Source of the DNA: a bacterium
GTDB taxonomy: Bacteria; Patescibacteriota; Microgenomatia; Curtissbacterales; GWA2-41-24
DNA: 41,303 bases
Assembly: GCA_021813125.1 (NCBI GenBank)
Contig: JAKALT010000009.1
Location: 1-41,303 of the forward strand
Reading direction: 5' to 3'
How positions within the stretch are numbered: the stretch's first letter is position 1; every line of letters starts with the position of its first letter. Below, piece after piece: positions 29,463-38,141 of the stretch. The translations under genes were made by a program, and so were the position numbers. Below the pieces are notes generated by a model. It was not told where the DNA came from. It ran no database searches and saw nothing but the letters and a program-made list of their open reading frames with translations.

Positions 29463-30682
29463 TTGTTACCAATATGGGCAAAAACCAAAGATGCACCCAA
29501 AAATAGCACACCGCCTAAAATAATAAGGTTTATATAACCGAAAACATCCTCCATTAAAACCGCCAGAGGCGACATCAAAACTGCCATAAATGAAGCCAAA
29601 ATTATGTTTGCCCCAAAAACGGTCCCTTGATGGTCATGCCGAATTCCTTTTTGGATTACAGTTCGGGATGCAATCATAATTATCATCACTCCGAGTCCAA
29701 GAAGAAACAAAAAAGGCACCAAAAACAGAATTAAAAGCCCGTCTATTGTCAAATGCAGCTTAATCATAAGCCCTAAAGTCAAAAGTGCAACTCCAAGAGT
29801 CCACACACCTAAAGAAACAAGCATTCCTTCTCTATTTTTAACCCTGTTTATCAGCAAAACCCCAAAAACCACCCCTGCTCCTATGGGCGGTAAAACAAAG
29901 ATTGGAGTAGTACCAATAGAAAGTCCGACAACGTCTTGAAAAAATCCCGGCGAAAGTGTCACCGCGAAAACAATAATTCCCTGCATGAGGGCAAACGTTA
30001 AGAAGAAAAACCAGACAACCCTTGCCCTCATTATGTAAACAAAACCCTTCCTCACATGCCCTATTGCCTTTACAAAAGAAATGCTTCTGGCACTTCTTGG
30101 TGGCAACGGAGGCAAAAGAAGCGAAAATATAATAGCCAGAATCAAAAGCATCTCACAGACAATAAGTGTGGCCATATTGTCAAAAAAATATTGGACGAGA
30201 GATGCGGCAAAAAATCCAAACAGCACACCGCCTGCCAGAATAAATATAAAAATAGTATTGGCAATAAGAAGCTGGCTTCGCCTGACAAGCTGTGCAGTCG
30301 CGGCCGAAGAGGCCGGTATAAAAAATGAATTGCCCGCAAAATATAAAAACGAAAGTGGAATCGATGCGTATACGAGTTTTTCAGTCAAAAGAATTACAAA
30401 AACCACAAAGGCAATTACTGTATTGGCGACAAGAATAGTCTTTTTCCTGTCAAATATGTCTGCAATCAGCCCGGAAAAAGCCATTAAAAGAAATGCTGGT
30501 ACGGCAAACGACAAAATAACGCCGGAAACCCCAAGGTTACTTCCGGTTTTTGTATATATAGAAACGATCAAAGAAAGAACTAAAAAAGCAGATGCTATCT
30601 GCCCTATTAAAATAACCAGCGTCAAAATGAAAAAATCACGCCGGGATAAAACCTTAACATAGGGTTTGGGTAAAAATAACAT
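29450..30682 (-). CDS. Major facilitator superfamily exporter
   Basis: This 410-residue membrane protein has about 12 hydrophobic helices and the MFS loop motif GLIADIFDRKKT near residue 72. Similar proteins (MFS_3/EntS type) export small molecules or drugs; the substrate is unknown. Its ATG follows the mutM stop by 1 bp and its end overlaps recF by 13 bp. The operon also encodes an ABC transporter, so this locus holds two export systems. Confidence 0.88.
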   Translation of the reverse strand: MLFLPKPYVKVLSRRDFFILTLVILIGQIASAFLVLSLIVSIYTKTGSNLGVSGVILSFAVPAFLLMAFSGLIADIFDRKKTILVANTVIAFVVFVILLTEKLVYASIPLSFLYFAGNSFFIPASSAATAQLVRRSQLLIANTIFIFILAGGVLFGFFAASLVQYFFDNMATLIVCEMLLILAIIFSLLLPPLPPRSARSISFVKAIGHVRKGFVYIMRARVVWFFFLTFALMQGIIVFAVTLSPGFFQDVVGLSIGTTPIFVLPPIGAGVVFGVLLINRVKNREGMLVSLGVWTLGVALLTLGLMIKLHLTIDGLLILFLVPFLFLLGLGVMIIMIASRTVIQKGIRHDHQGTVFGANIILASFMAVLMSPLAVLMEDVFGYINLIILGGVLFLGASLVFAHIGNKWKF

Positions 30683-30683
30683 T

Positions 30684-31580
30684 CTAGATCAGCTTAAGTG
30701 CAGGGCTTCCTTCAGAAAGTCGTTGACACTTGGGGCAAAAGTGGGCGCTTCTGCCATCCATTTTTTCTCTCACAATCGGTGTCTTACACCTTTCACACGG
30801 TCTGCCCGTCATATGATAAGCTTTGGCAAACGTCAAATAAAGACCCTTCTCACCTCTGCCGTCTACAAATGAATTGGCACTGGATCCTCCTTTTGCTATT
30901 GCCAATTTGAAACTGTCAACGATACCATTGAAAATTGCCTTAATTTCCGCATCGGTTAAACTTACCACAGCCCTCTTTGGATGCACTTTGGCTCTCCACA
31001 AAGCTTCGTCACTATAAATATTACCTACTCCGGAGACAAAACTCTGATCCATCAAGAGCTTTTTTATCCTTGCCTGGGGTTTCTTCTTAATCCGCTCATA
31101 AAATTCCTCGCATTTCATTGTCAACGGGTCTGGCCCCAACTCCGTTTTACCAACTGCAGCTTTAATTGACTCCTCATTTGTTTTAACTACTTTCACCCAC
31201 CCAAACTTCCTCAGATCATTGAAATAAAGATGACCACCGTTTGTAAATGCAAAAGTAACGCGTGTTGTGCTGTTTGGGACCGGTGAATTTAAAGGCGGTA
31301 TTGGATGACCGCCTGAGACTCGAGTCTTCTTATCTAAATAAATCAGCTGTCCGGTAAGTTTAAGATGAATAACAAAAGAGAATCCGTTGGAAAGATCGAT
31401 TACAATCACCTTACCAATCCTTCTCAATCCCTTTATTTTTGCCCCTTTCAGATCCTTAATGGAAAACCCGTTCCAATAAAACTTCTTCGCCCAATCGTAT
31501 TCAGTCGACTCCAAAACCAAACCTTTTATGGCTTCGTTTAAACTATTTACAACCACTGTTACCTCGGGCAATTCAGGCAT
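30684..31580 (-). CDS. mutM: Formamidopyrimidine-DNA glycosylase
   Basis: MutM (Fpg) removes 8-oxoguanine and related lesions and nicks the abasic site. The 298-residue protein starts MPELPEV with the catalytic proline and glutamate. It has GLRRIGK with the conserved lysine region, the H2TH motif around SFVSGVGNIYSDEALW, and the C-terminal zinc finger CERC...CPKC. Length is slightly above average (about 275). It lies between the ABC permease and the MFS gene with 1-bp gaps. Confidence 0.96.
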   Translation of the reverse strand: MPELPEVTVVVNSLNEAIKGLVLESTEYDWAKKFYWNGFSIKDLKGAKIKGLRRIGKVIVIDLSNGFSFVIHLKLTGQLIYLDKKTRVSGGHPIPPLNSPVPNSTTRVTFAFTNGGHLYFNDLRKFGWVKVVKTNEESIKAAVGKTELGPDPLTMKCEEFYERIKKKPQARIKKLLMDQSFVSGVGNIYSDEALWRAKVHPKRAVVSLTDAEIKAIFNGIVDSFKLAIAKGGSSANSFVDGRGEKGLYLTFAKAYHMTGRPCERCKTPIVREKMDGRSAHFCPKCQRLSEGSPALKLI

Positions 31581-31581
31581 A

Positions 31582-32370
31582 TCAAAGCTTGGCTAATGTT
31601 CCGCTTTTTTTCGAACGCTTGAACATAAATGTAAAAAAACTAATAGACAAAGCAAAATAGATTATATTCAATCCCAAAGCAGCAAAAAAATGGTCAAAAC
31701 TAAACATTTTTGTGCTTATTGTATATCTCATTCCTTCAAAAACGTGTGCAAGCGGCAAAAACCAAACAATTTTCTGAAAAAACGAAGGTAATATCGAAAC
31801 AGGATAAAAAACAGCTGCAAATGGCTGAATTGCAAATGGCAAAACCCAAGTTAACGGACCGACAGAATGTCCCCATCTGCTTATTACTCCAATACTGAAA
31901 GTACCCAAGGTCACTGCAAATATCACAAGATTAATCCAAAAAAGAACCAATGATACACCCAACGAAAAAATACTAAAGTGATAATAAAATAAGGCAATGA
32001 CAACCATTGCAAAAAGTGAAACAAAAACTTTGACAATAGAAACCAGAACCAGCCCGCCAATAAATTCAATGGTGGTAAGAGGAGTCGCCAGAACATTAAC
32101 TAAGTTTCTGTCCCAAAGTTCGTACATAAAATCTATTCCCACACTTGTCCCCACTCTCTCGAAGATAATCCATAAAATCATTCCACCCAGAAAAAAGGAT
32201 GCTAATGTTTGCGATTGAACCTGCACGTAGTTTGCCAAAAATCCCCAGAGCAAAAGCCCAACAATAGGAAATATAAAAAGGTCTGCAAAACGTTCCAAAT
32301 GTCGAAAAGTCAGAAAATAATGCCTAAGACCAAGAGCGTAAATTCGAGTTACGCTTAAATCTAATCTCAT
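31582..32370 (-). CDS. ABC-2 type transporter permease
   Basis: This 262-residue membrane protein has about six helices in the ABC-2 arrangement. A long first loop ends with ERVGTSVGIDFMYELWDRNLVNVLATPLT, read in two parts, as is typical of the coupling region. It lies 17 bp after the ATPase gene and would form the membrane channel of the same exporter. The substrate (drug, polysaccharide or lipid) cannot be told. Confidence 0.9.
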   Translation of the reverse strand: MRLDLSVTRIYALGLRHYFLTFRHLERFADLFIFPIVGLLLWGFLANYVQVQSQTLASFFLGGMILWIIFERVGTSVGIDFMYELWDRNLVNVLATPLTTIEFIGGLVLVSIVKVFVSLFAMVVIALFYYHFSIFSLGVSLVLFWINLVIFAVTLGTFSIGVISRWGHSVGPLTWVLPFAIQPFAAVFYPVSILPSFFQKIVWFLPLAHVFEGMRYTISTKMFSFDHFFAALGLNIIYFALSISFFTFMFKRSKKSGTLAKL

Positions 32371-32387
32371 TTTATATTTGTCCTAAA

Positions 32388-33170
32388 CTAGGTCGAGAGA
32401 CCTCCATTTTCTTCCTCAACCATTTGCCGCCGGGAAAGTTCAATAAAAACTTCCCTTAAATTCGGCTCTTTTGCTTCAAATTTTAACTCCTGCCTAGTTA
32501 ACTCCAATGGTGTCCCTTGAGCGATAATTTTTCCATGATTAACAAAAACGACATCATCGGCAACCTGCTCAATTTCCCACATATTATGGGAAGTGTACAA
32601 AATCGTCATTTTCTCTTCTTTTTGGATCTTTTTGATAAGCTTTATCCCCTTATCCACAACATCAGGGTCCATAGAAGCCATCGGTTCGTCCAAAAGCAAC
32701 AATTTAGGTTTGTTAATAAGCGCTTTGGCAAAATTGGCTCTTGCCCGCTGACCCAATGAAAGGCTTCTTATTCTCGCACTCTTTAAATCCGTCATTTCAA
32801 GATCATCTAAAACCTCCAGAACCCTATTTTTTGCATTTTTCACCTCGTAATAATGAGCGTAAACAAGCAGATTTTCATATAAAGTCAAGCTATATGGAAG
32901 AATATATTCGGCAGAACAATAATTCACTTTGCCCATAACCTCAACCCTATGACTGGCCAGATCTTTCCCAAACATCTTTATTTCCCCACTATCCTTCTCA
33001 ACAACTCCAAGCAAACAATTTATTGTCGTGCTCTTTCCTGCCCCGTTTGGCCCCAAAAAACCCAAGACTTGACCTTCATCAACACTAAAGGAGAGATTAT
33101 CAACAGCCGTAAAGCCACCAAATTTTTTAACTAAATTAGAAACCTCCAAAACCGGAGTGTTTTTTATCAT
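32388..33170 (-). CDS. ABC transporter ATP-binding protein
   Basis: This 260-residue protein has Walker A GPNGAGKSTT at about 41-50, the signature SLGQRARANFAKALI, Walker B LLLLDEPMASMDPD and the switch histidine in YTSHNMWEIEQ. Its order with the downstream ABC-2 permease is typical of export systems. The ATG is 7 bp below TAAAAT (33183-33178), again predicting a leaderless mRNA. It heads the operon ABC-mutM-MFS-recF. Confidence 0.94.
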   Translation of the reverse strand: MIKNTPVLEVSNLVKKFGGFTAVDNLSFSVDEGQVLGFLGPNGAGKSTTINCLLGVVEKDSGEIKMFGKDLASHRVEVMGKVNYCSAEYILPYSLTLYENLLVYAHYYEVKNAKNRVLEVLDDLEMTDLKSARIRSLSLGQRARANFAKALINKPKLLLLDEPMASMDPDVVDKGIKLIKKIQKEEKMTILYTSHNMWEIEQVADDVVFVNHGKIIAQGTPLELTRQELKFEAKEPNLREVFIELSRRQMVEEENGGLST

Positions 33171-33230
33171 ATGAGAAATTTTATCCTAAACGGCCAAGAA
33201 GAGAAATCAGGAAGATCAACTACGGCTACC

Positions 33231-33575
33231 CTAGGGTTTTTGCAAAGCTGCTTTGTAAGCCTGTCTGTACATTTCCTGGTTTGGAGTAAGTGGACTAACA
33301 GGTTTACCAGGATCCTCTATACTCAACACAGAAGACTCATCCCCCAACAAACCGTCTCCCAATCGATTCGGATTAAGCAGATACCTTAGCCGCCCTGTTA
33401 CCAAAACGTCCGCCACCTTACCGTGAACCGTAACCCAGTAAGGAATTTTTAGTGCGGTTTCTTGGGGTACTTGTGGCAAATCAGCTGCATCCCCCTCGTC
33501 CTGTCGGGTAGTAATTTGCCCTCTACTATTATCAAAAAAGGCTGGTATCCCTCGTTCTAAAGCTACAACACCCAT
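33231..33575 (-). CDS. Hypothetical protein
   Basis: This 114-residue protein has no recognised family. It has a polar N-terminal half, a short strand-like WVTVHGKVADVLVTGRLRYLL, and a proline-rich C-terminal part ending PNQEMYRQAYKAALQKP. No membrane segment or signal peptide is present. It stands alone after the glycosyltransferase gene with a possible own promoter (TTGAAT-18-TAGGCT, 6 bp above ATG 33575). Coding status is likely but not certain. Confidence 0.55.
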   Translation of the reverse strand: MGVVALERGIPAFFDNSRGQITTRQDEGDAADLPQVPQETALKIPYWVTVHGKVADVLVTGRLRYLLNPNRLGDGLLGDESSVLSIEDPGKPVSPLTPNQEMYRQAYKAALQKP

Positions 33576-33607
33576 ACTTTAAGCCTAACTCCAAAATGCT
33601 TAAAGAT

Positions 33608-34855
33608 TCAAGCTTTTTTAACCTTACTCTCCACAAATTTCTTAATCTCCGCCTTAAACCGCTCTTTGCTGAATTTTTGGGCGTGTTTTTTGATAAATGC
33701 CGGGTCGAAATAGCCTTTTTTCTCAAGATCCATAAAATTGTTGATTGCCAAAGTTAAAGAGCCGCTAGTTGCCGGGTCGAAATAAACACCCGTCGATTTT
33801 CCCTTACCCCCCACAGACCAGTCGATAACAGACTCCAATACTCCACCCTCTGCCAATGCAATTACCGGTTTGCCTGCAGCCATCGCTTCAACCGGCACGA
33901 TCCCGAAATCCTCCTGTGACGCTGGGAAAATCAAGGCGCGGCAGTTTTGGTAAAGCCCGACAAGCTTATCATCATCGACGTCCCCAACAAACTCAACCGT
34001 TTCACCGGCCATACTCTCAAGCTTTCCTCTCTCCCTTCCTGTCCCAACCACCTTAAGATTAAGCTTTAAATTTGAACAAACCTCAACTGCCAAATCCACG
34101 TTTTTAGCTCCGACAAGTCGGGAAACGACCAAAAAGTAGCCAGTTTCCAGTTTCCCGCGACCAGTTTTCTTTACCTGGTCTCTGGTCTCTGGTCTCTGGA
34201 AACTACTAACCTCAACCGGCGGATAAATTACGGTCGAATCTCTTCTATAGAATTTCTTAATGCGGGATTGAACCTCGCACGAATTGGCAATAAACCAATC
34301 AACTCTTTGTGCCGCTTCAAAGTCGTAAACCCGCATAAAATGGTTAACAATTGCCGCATAAACTTTAACTAAAGGATGCTTTTGGGAATGGGCTGTCGGG
34401 TATCCGTACAAATACCTCGGCGGTGTATGGCAATAACATATCTCAAGCGGCTTGGCTAAGGCCAGACCTTGGCCACGGTATTTGCTTCGCGAAAGGTCTG
34501 GCCTTCTGCCTGACCCGCCAAATCCTTTCGTCACGTACCAACTGCTGGATGAAATAACCACATCAAACTTGGAAAAATCTCGTCCAGAGGACGATCCGCC
34601 TTTGGCGGAAAAACTATTCCAAATCAAAGGCGCCAGAAACCTTAAGGGGCTGTGTAGTTTCGAGGCAAAAAACGGCACATTTTGCGCCCACGAAGTGACA
34701 ATTTTTTTCTTCTTAAACCGCTCGTAGGCAGTTGAACCCTCACGATAAAAGGCAGTATAAATCGGCGCATCTGGCCATATTTCCGAAAGAGCCAAAAGGA
34801 CTCTTTCGGCCCCGCCAAACTCGTTTAGATAATCGTGTACTAAGGCGACTTTCAT
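33608..34855 (-). CDS. Glycosyltransferase, GT4 family
   Basis: This 415-residue GT-B enzyme has the N-terminal HDYLNEFGGAERVL, a central PPRYLYGY, YPPVEVSSF and the donor-binding FPASQEDFGIVPVEAMAAGKPVIA with the E-x7-E pattern. It likely adds sugars to a lipid-linked or surface glycan. Three low-complexity inserts interrupt it: SAKGGSSSGRDF, GRRPDLSRSKYRGQ (a 48-bp palindromic element) and QRPETRDQVKKTGRGKLETG (a tandem-word repeat). Its start overlaps the stop of the first HAD gene by 4 bp. Confidence 0.92.
   Translation of the reverse strand: MKVALVHDYLNEFGGAERVLLALSEIWPDAPIYTAFYREGSTAYERFKKKKIVTSWAQNVPFFASKLHSPLRFLAPLIWNSFSAKGGSSSGRDFSKFDVVISSSSWYVTKGFGGSGRRPDLSRSKYRGQGLALAKPLEICYCHTPPRYLYGYPTAHSQKHPLVKVYAAIVNHFMRVYDFEAAQRVDWFIANSCEVQSRIKKFYRRDSTVIYPPVEVSSFQRPETRDQVKKTGRGKLETGYFLVVSRLVGAKNVDLAVEVCSNLKLNLKVVGTGRERGKLESMAGETVEFVGDVDDDKLVGLYQNCRALIFPASQEDFGIVPVEAMAAGKPVIALAEGGVLESVIDWSVGGKGKSTGVYFDPATSGSLTLAINNFMDLEKKGYFDPAFIKKHAQKFSKERFKAEIKKFVESKVKKA
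34141..34202 (-). repeat. Tandem-word repeat (CCAGAGA type) inside glycosyltransferase
   Basis: The minus strand reads three CCAGAGA words in a row and related GGAAACTGG words, encoding QRPETRDQ and KLETG. The insert lies between two conserved GT4 blocks. The same words occur near the end of the exonuclease gene at 36846. Confidence 0.75.
34458..34505. repeat. 48-bp palindromic element inside glycosyltransferase
   Basis: Perfect 13-bp arms AAGGCCAGACCTT (34458-34470) and AAGGTCTGGCCTT (34493-34505) enclose a 22-base loop, the same geometry as in recF. Here it is read in a different phase (RRPDLSRSKYRGQGLAL). A smaller hairpin TCCGCC/GGCGGA lies about 90 bp away in the same gene. Confidence 0.88.
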
Positions 34856-35490
34856 AGTTCTACCTCACGTAGTGATGAAAAAACCTTATCTGCGCCTGAC
34901 TCCTCAAGATGCCTTCTTGTGACCTTGTCACGATTTACACCATAAGCAAGCATACCTGCTGCTTTGGCTGATACTATTCCGTTTGGTGCGTCCTCAAAAA
35001 CTAAACAATATTTTGGTTCAACCTCTATCTTTTTTGCTGCAGCTAGAAAAATATCAGGCGCAGGTTTAAGCTTTTCAATTTCCTCCCCTGTTACAAATGC
35101 AGAGATAAAATCAGAAATTCCAAGTTCCGCTATTATCCTTTTAATCCTATCCTTATGGGGACCACTGGTTGCTATTGCAAGTTTTATTCTTTTCTTGGTA
35201 AGAGATCTGACTAAATCTAAAACACCCGCCATTGGCGGAATTTTTTGATCCAACAGCCGAAAGAACCGATTCTCCCTCTCACTCGCCAATTCTTCCACAC
35301 TTTCTTTAAAACCAAATTCTTCTTTATAAATTTCGACCGTCCTTTTGTTTCCAGTTCCTAATCTCTTTCTAAATAATGCTTCTGTCGGTTTAAAATCTCG
35401 TTGTCCAATCATTTCACGGTCTACCTGCGACCACAACGGTTCCGAATCCATAAGAAGTCCATCTAAATCAAAAATTACAGCTTTAATCAT
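34852..35490 (-). CDS. HAD-IA hydrolase, copy 1 (beta-phosphoglucomutase-like)
   Basis: This 212-residue protein has HAD motif I VIFDLDGLLMDSEP (D8/D10), motif II ATSGPHKDR, motif III lysine in EKLKPAPDIF and motif IV FEDAPNGI. Such enzymes are sugar-phosphate phosphatases or phosphomutases. Its 3' end overlaps the glycosyltransferase start and its ATG overlaps the stop of copy 2. The substrate is unknown. Confidence 0.88.
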   Translation of the reverse strand: MIKAVIFDLDGLLMDSEPLWSQVDREMIGQRDFKPTEALFRKRLGTGNKRTVEIYKEEFGFKESVEELASERENRFFRLLDQKIPPMAGVLDLVRSLTKKRIKLAIATSGPHKDRIKRIIAELGISDFISAFVTGEEIEKLKPAPDIFLAAAKKIEVEPKYCLVFEDAPNGIVSAKAAGMLAYGVNRDKVTRRHLEESGADKVFSSLREVEL

Positions 35491-36137
35491 GAACTAAGGC
35501 GAATTTCATAGTTTACCTTGGCCAAACTAGAGTAGACTTTCTCTGCTCCTGCCTCAATTAAATCACTTCTCCAACCCGAATCCTGGTTAACTCCCCAAAC
35601 GGTAATATTCGCTCCTAACGCAGATTTCACCCCATTTACCGAATCCTCAAAAGCCAGACAAGAATCTGCATCAAGATTCAATTTATTAAGCGTCTCCAAA
35701 TAAACATCCGGCGCAGGTTTTCCTTTTGCAACATTGTCCGAAGAAACAATCACCGAAAAATAATCCAAAACATTTTCTCCCGCCAGCATCTCCTTTAGCT
35801 TTTGCTCGGTATGACCTCCGGAATTAAGGGAAATTACCAAACTTTTTTCTCTAGCTTTTTTCAGAACCTCCATAGCACCCGGCATCAGCAAATCCTGGCT
35901 TCCTTTGAGGGTTTCATAAAATATCTCCCTATATTCGCTAAGTAGGTCGCTAGTTTTACCAGCCAAACCTTTACTTTGTAAAATCTCGATAAATTCACGA
36001 AGGCCAATGCCGGTTGTGTCACCAACCTCCACATCCGAAAAATTCTTGAGCTTCAAAAACTTTGAATGTGTTTTACCCCACACGGGTTCCGTATTAAAAA
36101 GCAGCCCGTCAAAATCGAAAATTACAGCCTTAACCAT
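35487..36137 (-). CDS. HAD-IA hydrolase, copy 2
   Basis: This 216-residue paralog of its two neighbours has VIFDFDGLLFNTEPVW, SLNSGG as motif II, GKPAPDVYL and AFEDSVNGV. The first residues of all three proteins are closely alike (KAVIFDxDGLLxxxE), while the cap regions diverge, suggesting different substrates after tandem duplication. It overlaps copy 1 by 4 bp and copy 3 by 8 bp. Confidence 0.88.
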   Translation of the reverse strand: MVKAVIFDFDGLLFNTEPVWGKTHSKFLKLKNFSDVEVGDTTGIGLREFIEILQSKGLAGKTSDLLSEYREIFYETLKGSQDLLMPGAMEVLKKAREKSLVISLNSGGHTEQKLKEMLAGENVLDYFSVIVSSDNVAKGKPAPDVYLETLNKLNLDADSCLAFEDSVNGVKSALGANITVWGVNQDSGWRSDLIEAGAEKVYSSLAKVNYEIRLSS

Positions 36138-36804
36138 GGATCAGTTTCCCTAAAACCTCATCAGTCAGCTCGTGCATACCTTTCAAAATTAAATCGGCCT
36201 GCTCGTGGTAAGTACTGCCAAACCGCTCGTCGGGAATATAAATTGCCTTCATCCCTGCAGCTTTCGCAGCCTCAATACCGTGAGGAGCATCCTCTAGGGC
36301 AACACAATTTTTAGGTATTACTCCCAATTTTTCAGCAGTTATCAAATATACCTCTGGATGAGGCTTACCGTCACTAATCATAAGATCTTCAGGTGAAACG
36401 ATAACAGAAAAGTAATCCGCCAAGGCGAATCGGTCTAACGCTTGGGTAATATAGGACCTTCTCCTTCCACTCGCTATTGCACGCTTTATAGACATACGAT
36501 CTAATCTCTTAAGAAGTTCACGTGCCCCCTTTAAAAGAACTAGCTCGCTAGCAAACAAATCCCCAAATATTTGCATACGCTCCTCGTGCAATTGCTCTAA
36601 ATCGTCGGCAAGTTGATACTTATCCTTTAAGAAACTAGTCGTATTCATTGGACTTACCGAACGAGTCGTCAAAATGTAGTCTTCACTGCGAAACTTCTTG
36701 CCATGTTTTTTAAGCAACCGATGAAAGGAGCGCAATCTTAGTTCTTCAGTATTAACCAATAATCCGTCGAAATCGAAAATTACGGCTTTAATTTTGGGAT
36801 TCAT
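36130..36804 (-). CDS. HAD-IA hydrolase, copy 3
   Basis: This 224-residue protein has VIFDFDGLLVNTEELR, ASGRRRSY as motif II, DGKPHPEVYL and ALEDAPHGIEAAKAAG. It resembles the 2-deoxyglucose-6-phosphatase and beta-phosphoglucomutase branch. It directly follows the exonuclease gene (1-bp overlap of stop and start region). With the trehalase elsewhere in the window a role in sugar-phosphate recycling is possible but only inferred. Confidence 0.88.
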   Translation of the reverse strand: MNPKIKAVIFDFDGLLVNTEELRLRSFHRLLKKHGKKFRSEDYILTTRSVSPMNTTSFLKDKYQLADDLEQLHEERMQIFGDLFASELVLLKGARELLKRLDRMSIKRAIASGRRRSYITQALDRFALADYFSVIVSPEDLMISDGKPHPEVYLITAEKLGVIPKNCVALEDAPHGIEAAKAAGMKAIYIPDERFGSTYHEQADLILKGMHELTDEVLGKLIHG

Positions 36805-37727
36805 TAGATTAGCTCAAGTTGATCATTATTTTTCTTATCAGATTTTGACCCCGACTCTGGTCTCTGGCTACTGGTAACTGGCAACTTATTCACTATCGAT
36901 TTAAAACCCAGTTCTTCAAAAACGGCTCTAACGCGATCCCAATCCGGTCCAAATTTCAAATCATCAATCTTAAATTTTATATCAACATCCGTATCCAACT
37001 TCACAAGCTTTTTGGCAGCCAGTGCCACGTCCCTATCCTTTTCCAATTTCAGTCTTGTTGTCTCCCCAATCTCGCCAATATGGCTATAAATCCGTTCAAG
37101 TGTCTTATATTTTTGAAGCAGTGCCGATGCCGTCTTCGGCCCGATACCGGCAATCCCCGGGACGTTATCGGAAGGGTCTCCGGTCATGGATTTATAATCC
37201 ACCATTTGGTCCGGGGTTATTCCGAATTTTTCGCTAACTTCTTTTGCTCCATATAATGTAGTAGAAGATAAATTCCATCCGGGCGCCTGGACTTTTATAA
37301 CCCCATCAACAAGCTGCAATAAATCCCTGTCACCGGAAAGAATAGTTACTTTACTAACCTTACTAAGAAGACCCATTGCCAAAGTCGCAAGTAAATCATC
37401 CGCCTCATACCCTGCTTTTTCAAAATAAGGAATGCCGAATGCTTCAAGTACACTCTTTACTTTAGGTAATTGCGGATAAAGGTCTGGTGGTGGCGCAACC
37501 CTCTGTGCTTTGTATGCTTCAAATTCCACATGCCTAAAAGTAGGTGCCTTGGTATCAAAAGCGCAGGCAATATAGTCCGGCTTTACCTCACCTACAGCCT
37601 TTAAAATCATGTTGGAAAACCCAAAAACCGCGTTGGCATTTTCGCCACTTGAATCCGTCAAAGACGGCAAGGCGTGATACGCACGGTGAAACAGATTGTT
37701 ACCGTCAATTAAAAGAAGAGTTGACAT
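36804..37727 (-). CDS. Stand-alone 5'-3' exonuclease (PolA N-terminal domain type)
   Basis: This 307-residue protein matches the 5'-nuclease domain of DNA polymerase I. It shows LLIDGNNLFHRAYHALP, ACAFDTKAPTFRHVEF, AGYEADDLLATLA, LSGDRDLLQLV and the helix-hairpin-helix GIAGIGPKTASALL with the acidic metal ligands. No polymerase part follows. After the nuclease fold comes a repeat-word linker (PVTSSQRPESGS) and the end DQLELI, a likely sliding-clamp motif. It removes RNA primers or flaps. The start is leaderless (TACAAT 6 bp before ATG). Confidence 0.93.
   Translation of the reverse strand: MSTLLLIDGNNLFHRAYHALPSLTDSSGENANAVFGFSNMILKAVGEVKPDYIACAFDTKAPTFRHVEFEAYKAQRVAPPPDLYPQLPKVKSVLEAFGIPYFEKAGYEADDLLATLAMGLLSKVSKVTILSGDRDLLQLVDGVIKVQAPGWNLSSTTLYGAKEVSEKFGITPDQMVDYKSMTGDPSDNVPGIAGIGPKTASALLQKYKTLERIYSHIGEIGETTRLKLEKDRDVALAAKKLVKLDTDVDIKFKIDDLKFGPDWDRVRAVFEELGFKSIVNKLPVTSSQRPESGSKSDKKNNDQLELI
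36846..36885 (-). repeat. Tandem-word repeat in exonuclease C-terminal linker
   Basis: The minus strand reads CCAGTTACCAGTAGCCAGAGACCAGAG-type words (given here in part), encoding PVTSSQRPESGS. The CCAGAGACCAGAG core is identical to part of the repeat at 34141. It separates the nuclease from its clamp motif. Confidence 0.7.
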
Positions 37728-37733
37728 GAAGAA

Positions 37734-37762
37734 ATTGTACCAAAACTAGCTTAAAGGCTTAA
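37734..37762 (-). promoter_or_regulatory. Exonuclease promoter with extended -10
   Basis: TGGTACAAT on the minus strand ends 6 bp before ATG 37727. A weak -35 (TTAAGC, 37762-37757) is 17 bp upstream. It should drive exonuclease, the three HAD genes and the glycosyltransferase. Confidence 0.65.
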
Positions 37763-38135
37763 TCCACAAGTTAATAACCGTCGTCCTCAAAGCGCCACCT
37801 GATAATCTTCCAACTGTTTCCCAAAAATCACTGTCAGATATTGTTCTAATAGGCATTGCCTGGCCTATTAGGTCCTCTCGAGCTTTATCATCTGAAGTCA
37901 CTTCCCTTAGGCAAGTCCTAGTAAACTCTTCCGCAACATCATTTGGAAGCACAGTTCTCACAAGTAGCAAATTATGTATGTCCGGAGCCCCACTAACACG
38001 CGCGCCTTCAATTTCTAGCAAATCTATACTTGTCACAAGAGGAACCTCAGAAGAAACTTTCTCCACAAAAGACCGCATTAGTGGCCTTCTCATCTCGGCT
38101 ACTAGATCTAAACCAGACCTTAAAGCTTCTGACAT
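37746..38135 (-). CDS. Hypothetical protein
   Basis: This 129-residue protein has no family I recognise. It is soluble, with alternating strands and helices (VTSIDLLEIEGARVSG, HNLLLVRTVLPNDVAEEF) and a hydrophobic end (TVINLWIKPLS). It has its own leaderless promoter (TGCTAGAAT, 6 bp above the ATG). The stop lies under the -35 region of the exonuclease promoter. Similar layout of the adjacent 38154 gene suggests both are small single-gene units. Confidence 0.65.
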   Translation of the reverse strand: MSEALRSGLDLVAEMRRPLMRSFVEKVSSEVPLVTSIDLLEIEGARVSGAPDIHNLLLVRTVLPNDVAEEFTRTCLREVTSDDKAREDLIGQAMPIRTISDSDFWETVGRLSGGALRTTVINLWIKPLS

Positions 38136-38141
38136 GAGGCT

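Noticed and set aside
30081-30662. 193-codon plus-strand frame opposite the MFS gene
   Set aside because: It is an antisense shadow of a transmembrane protein gene with clear MFS motifs; its translation has no recognisable domain.
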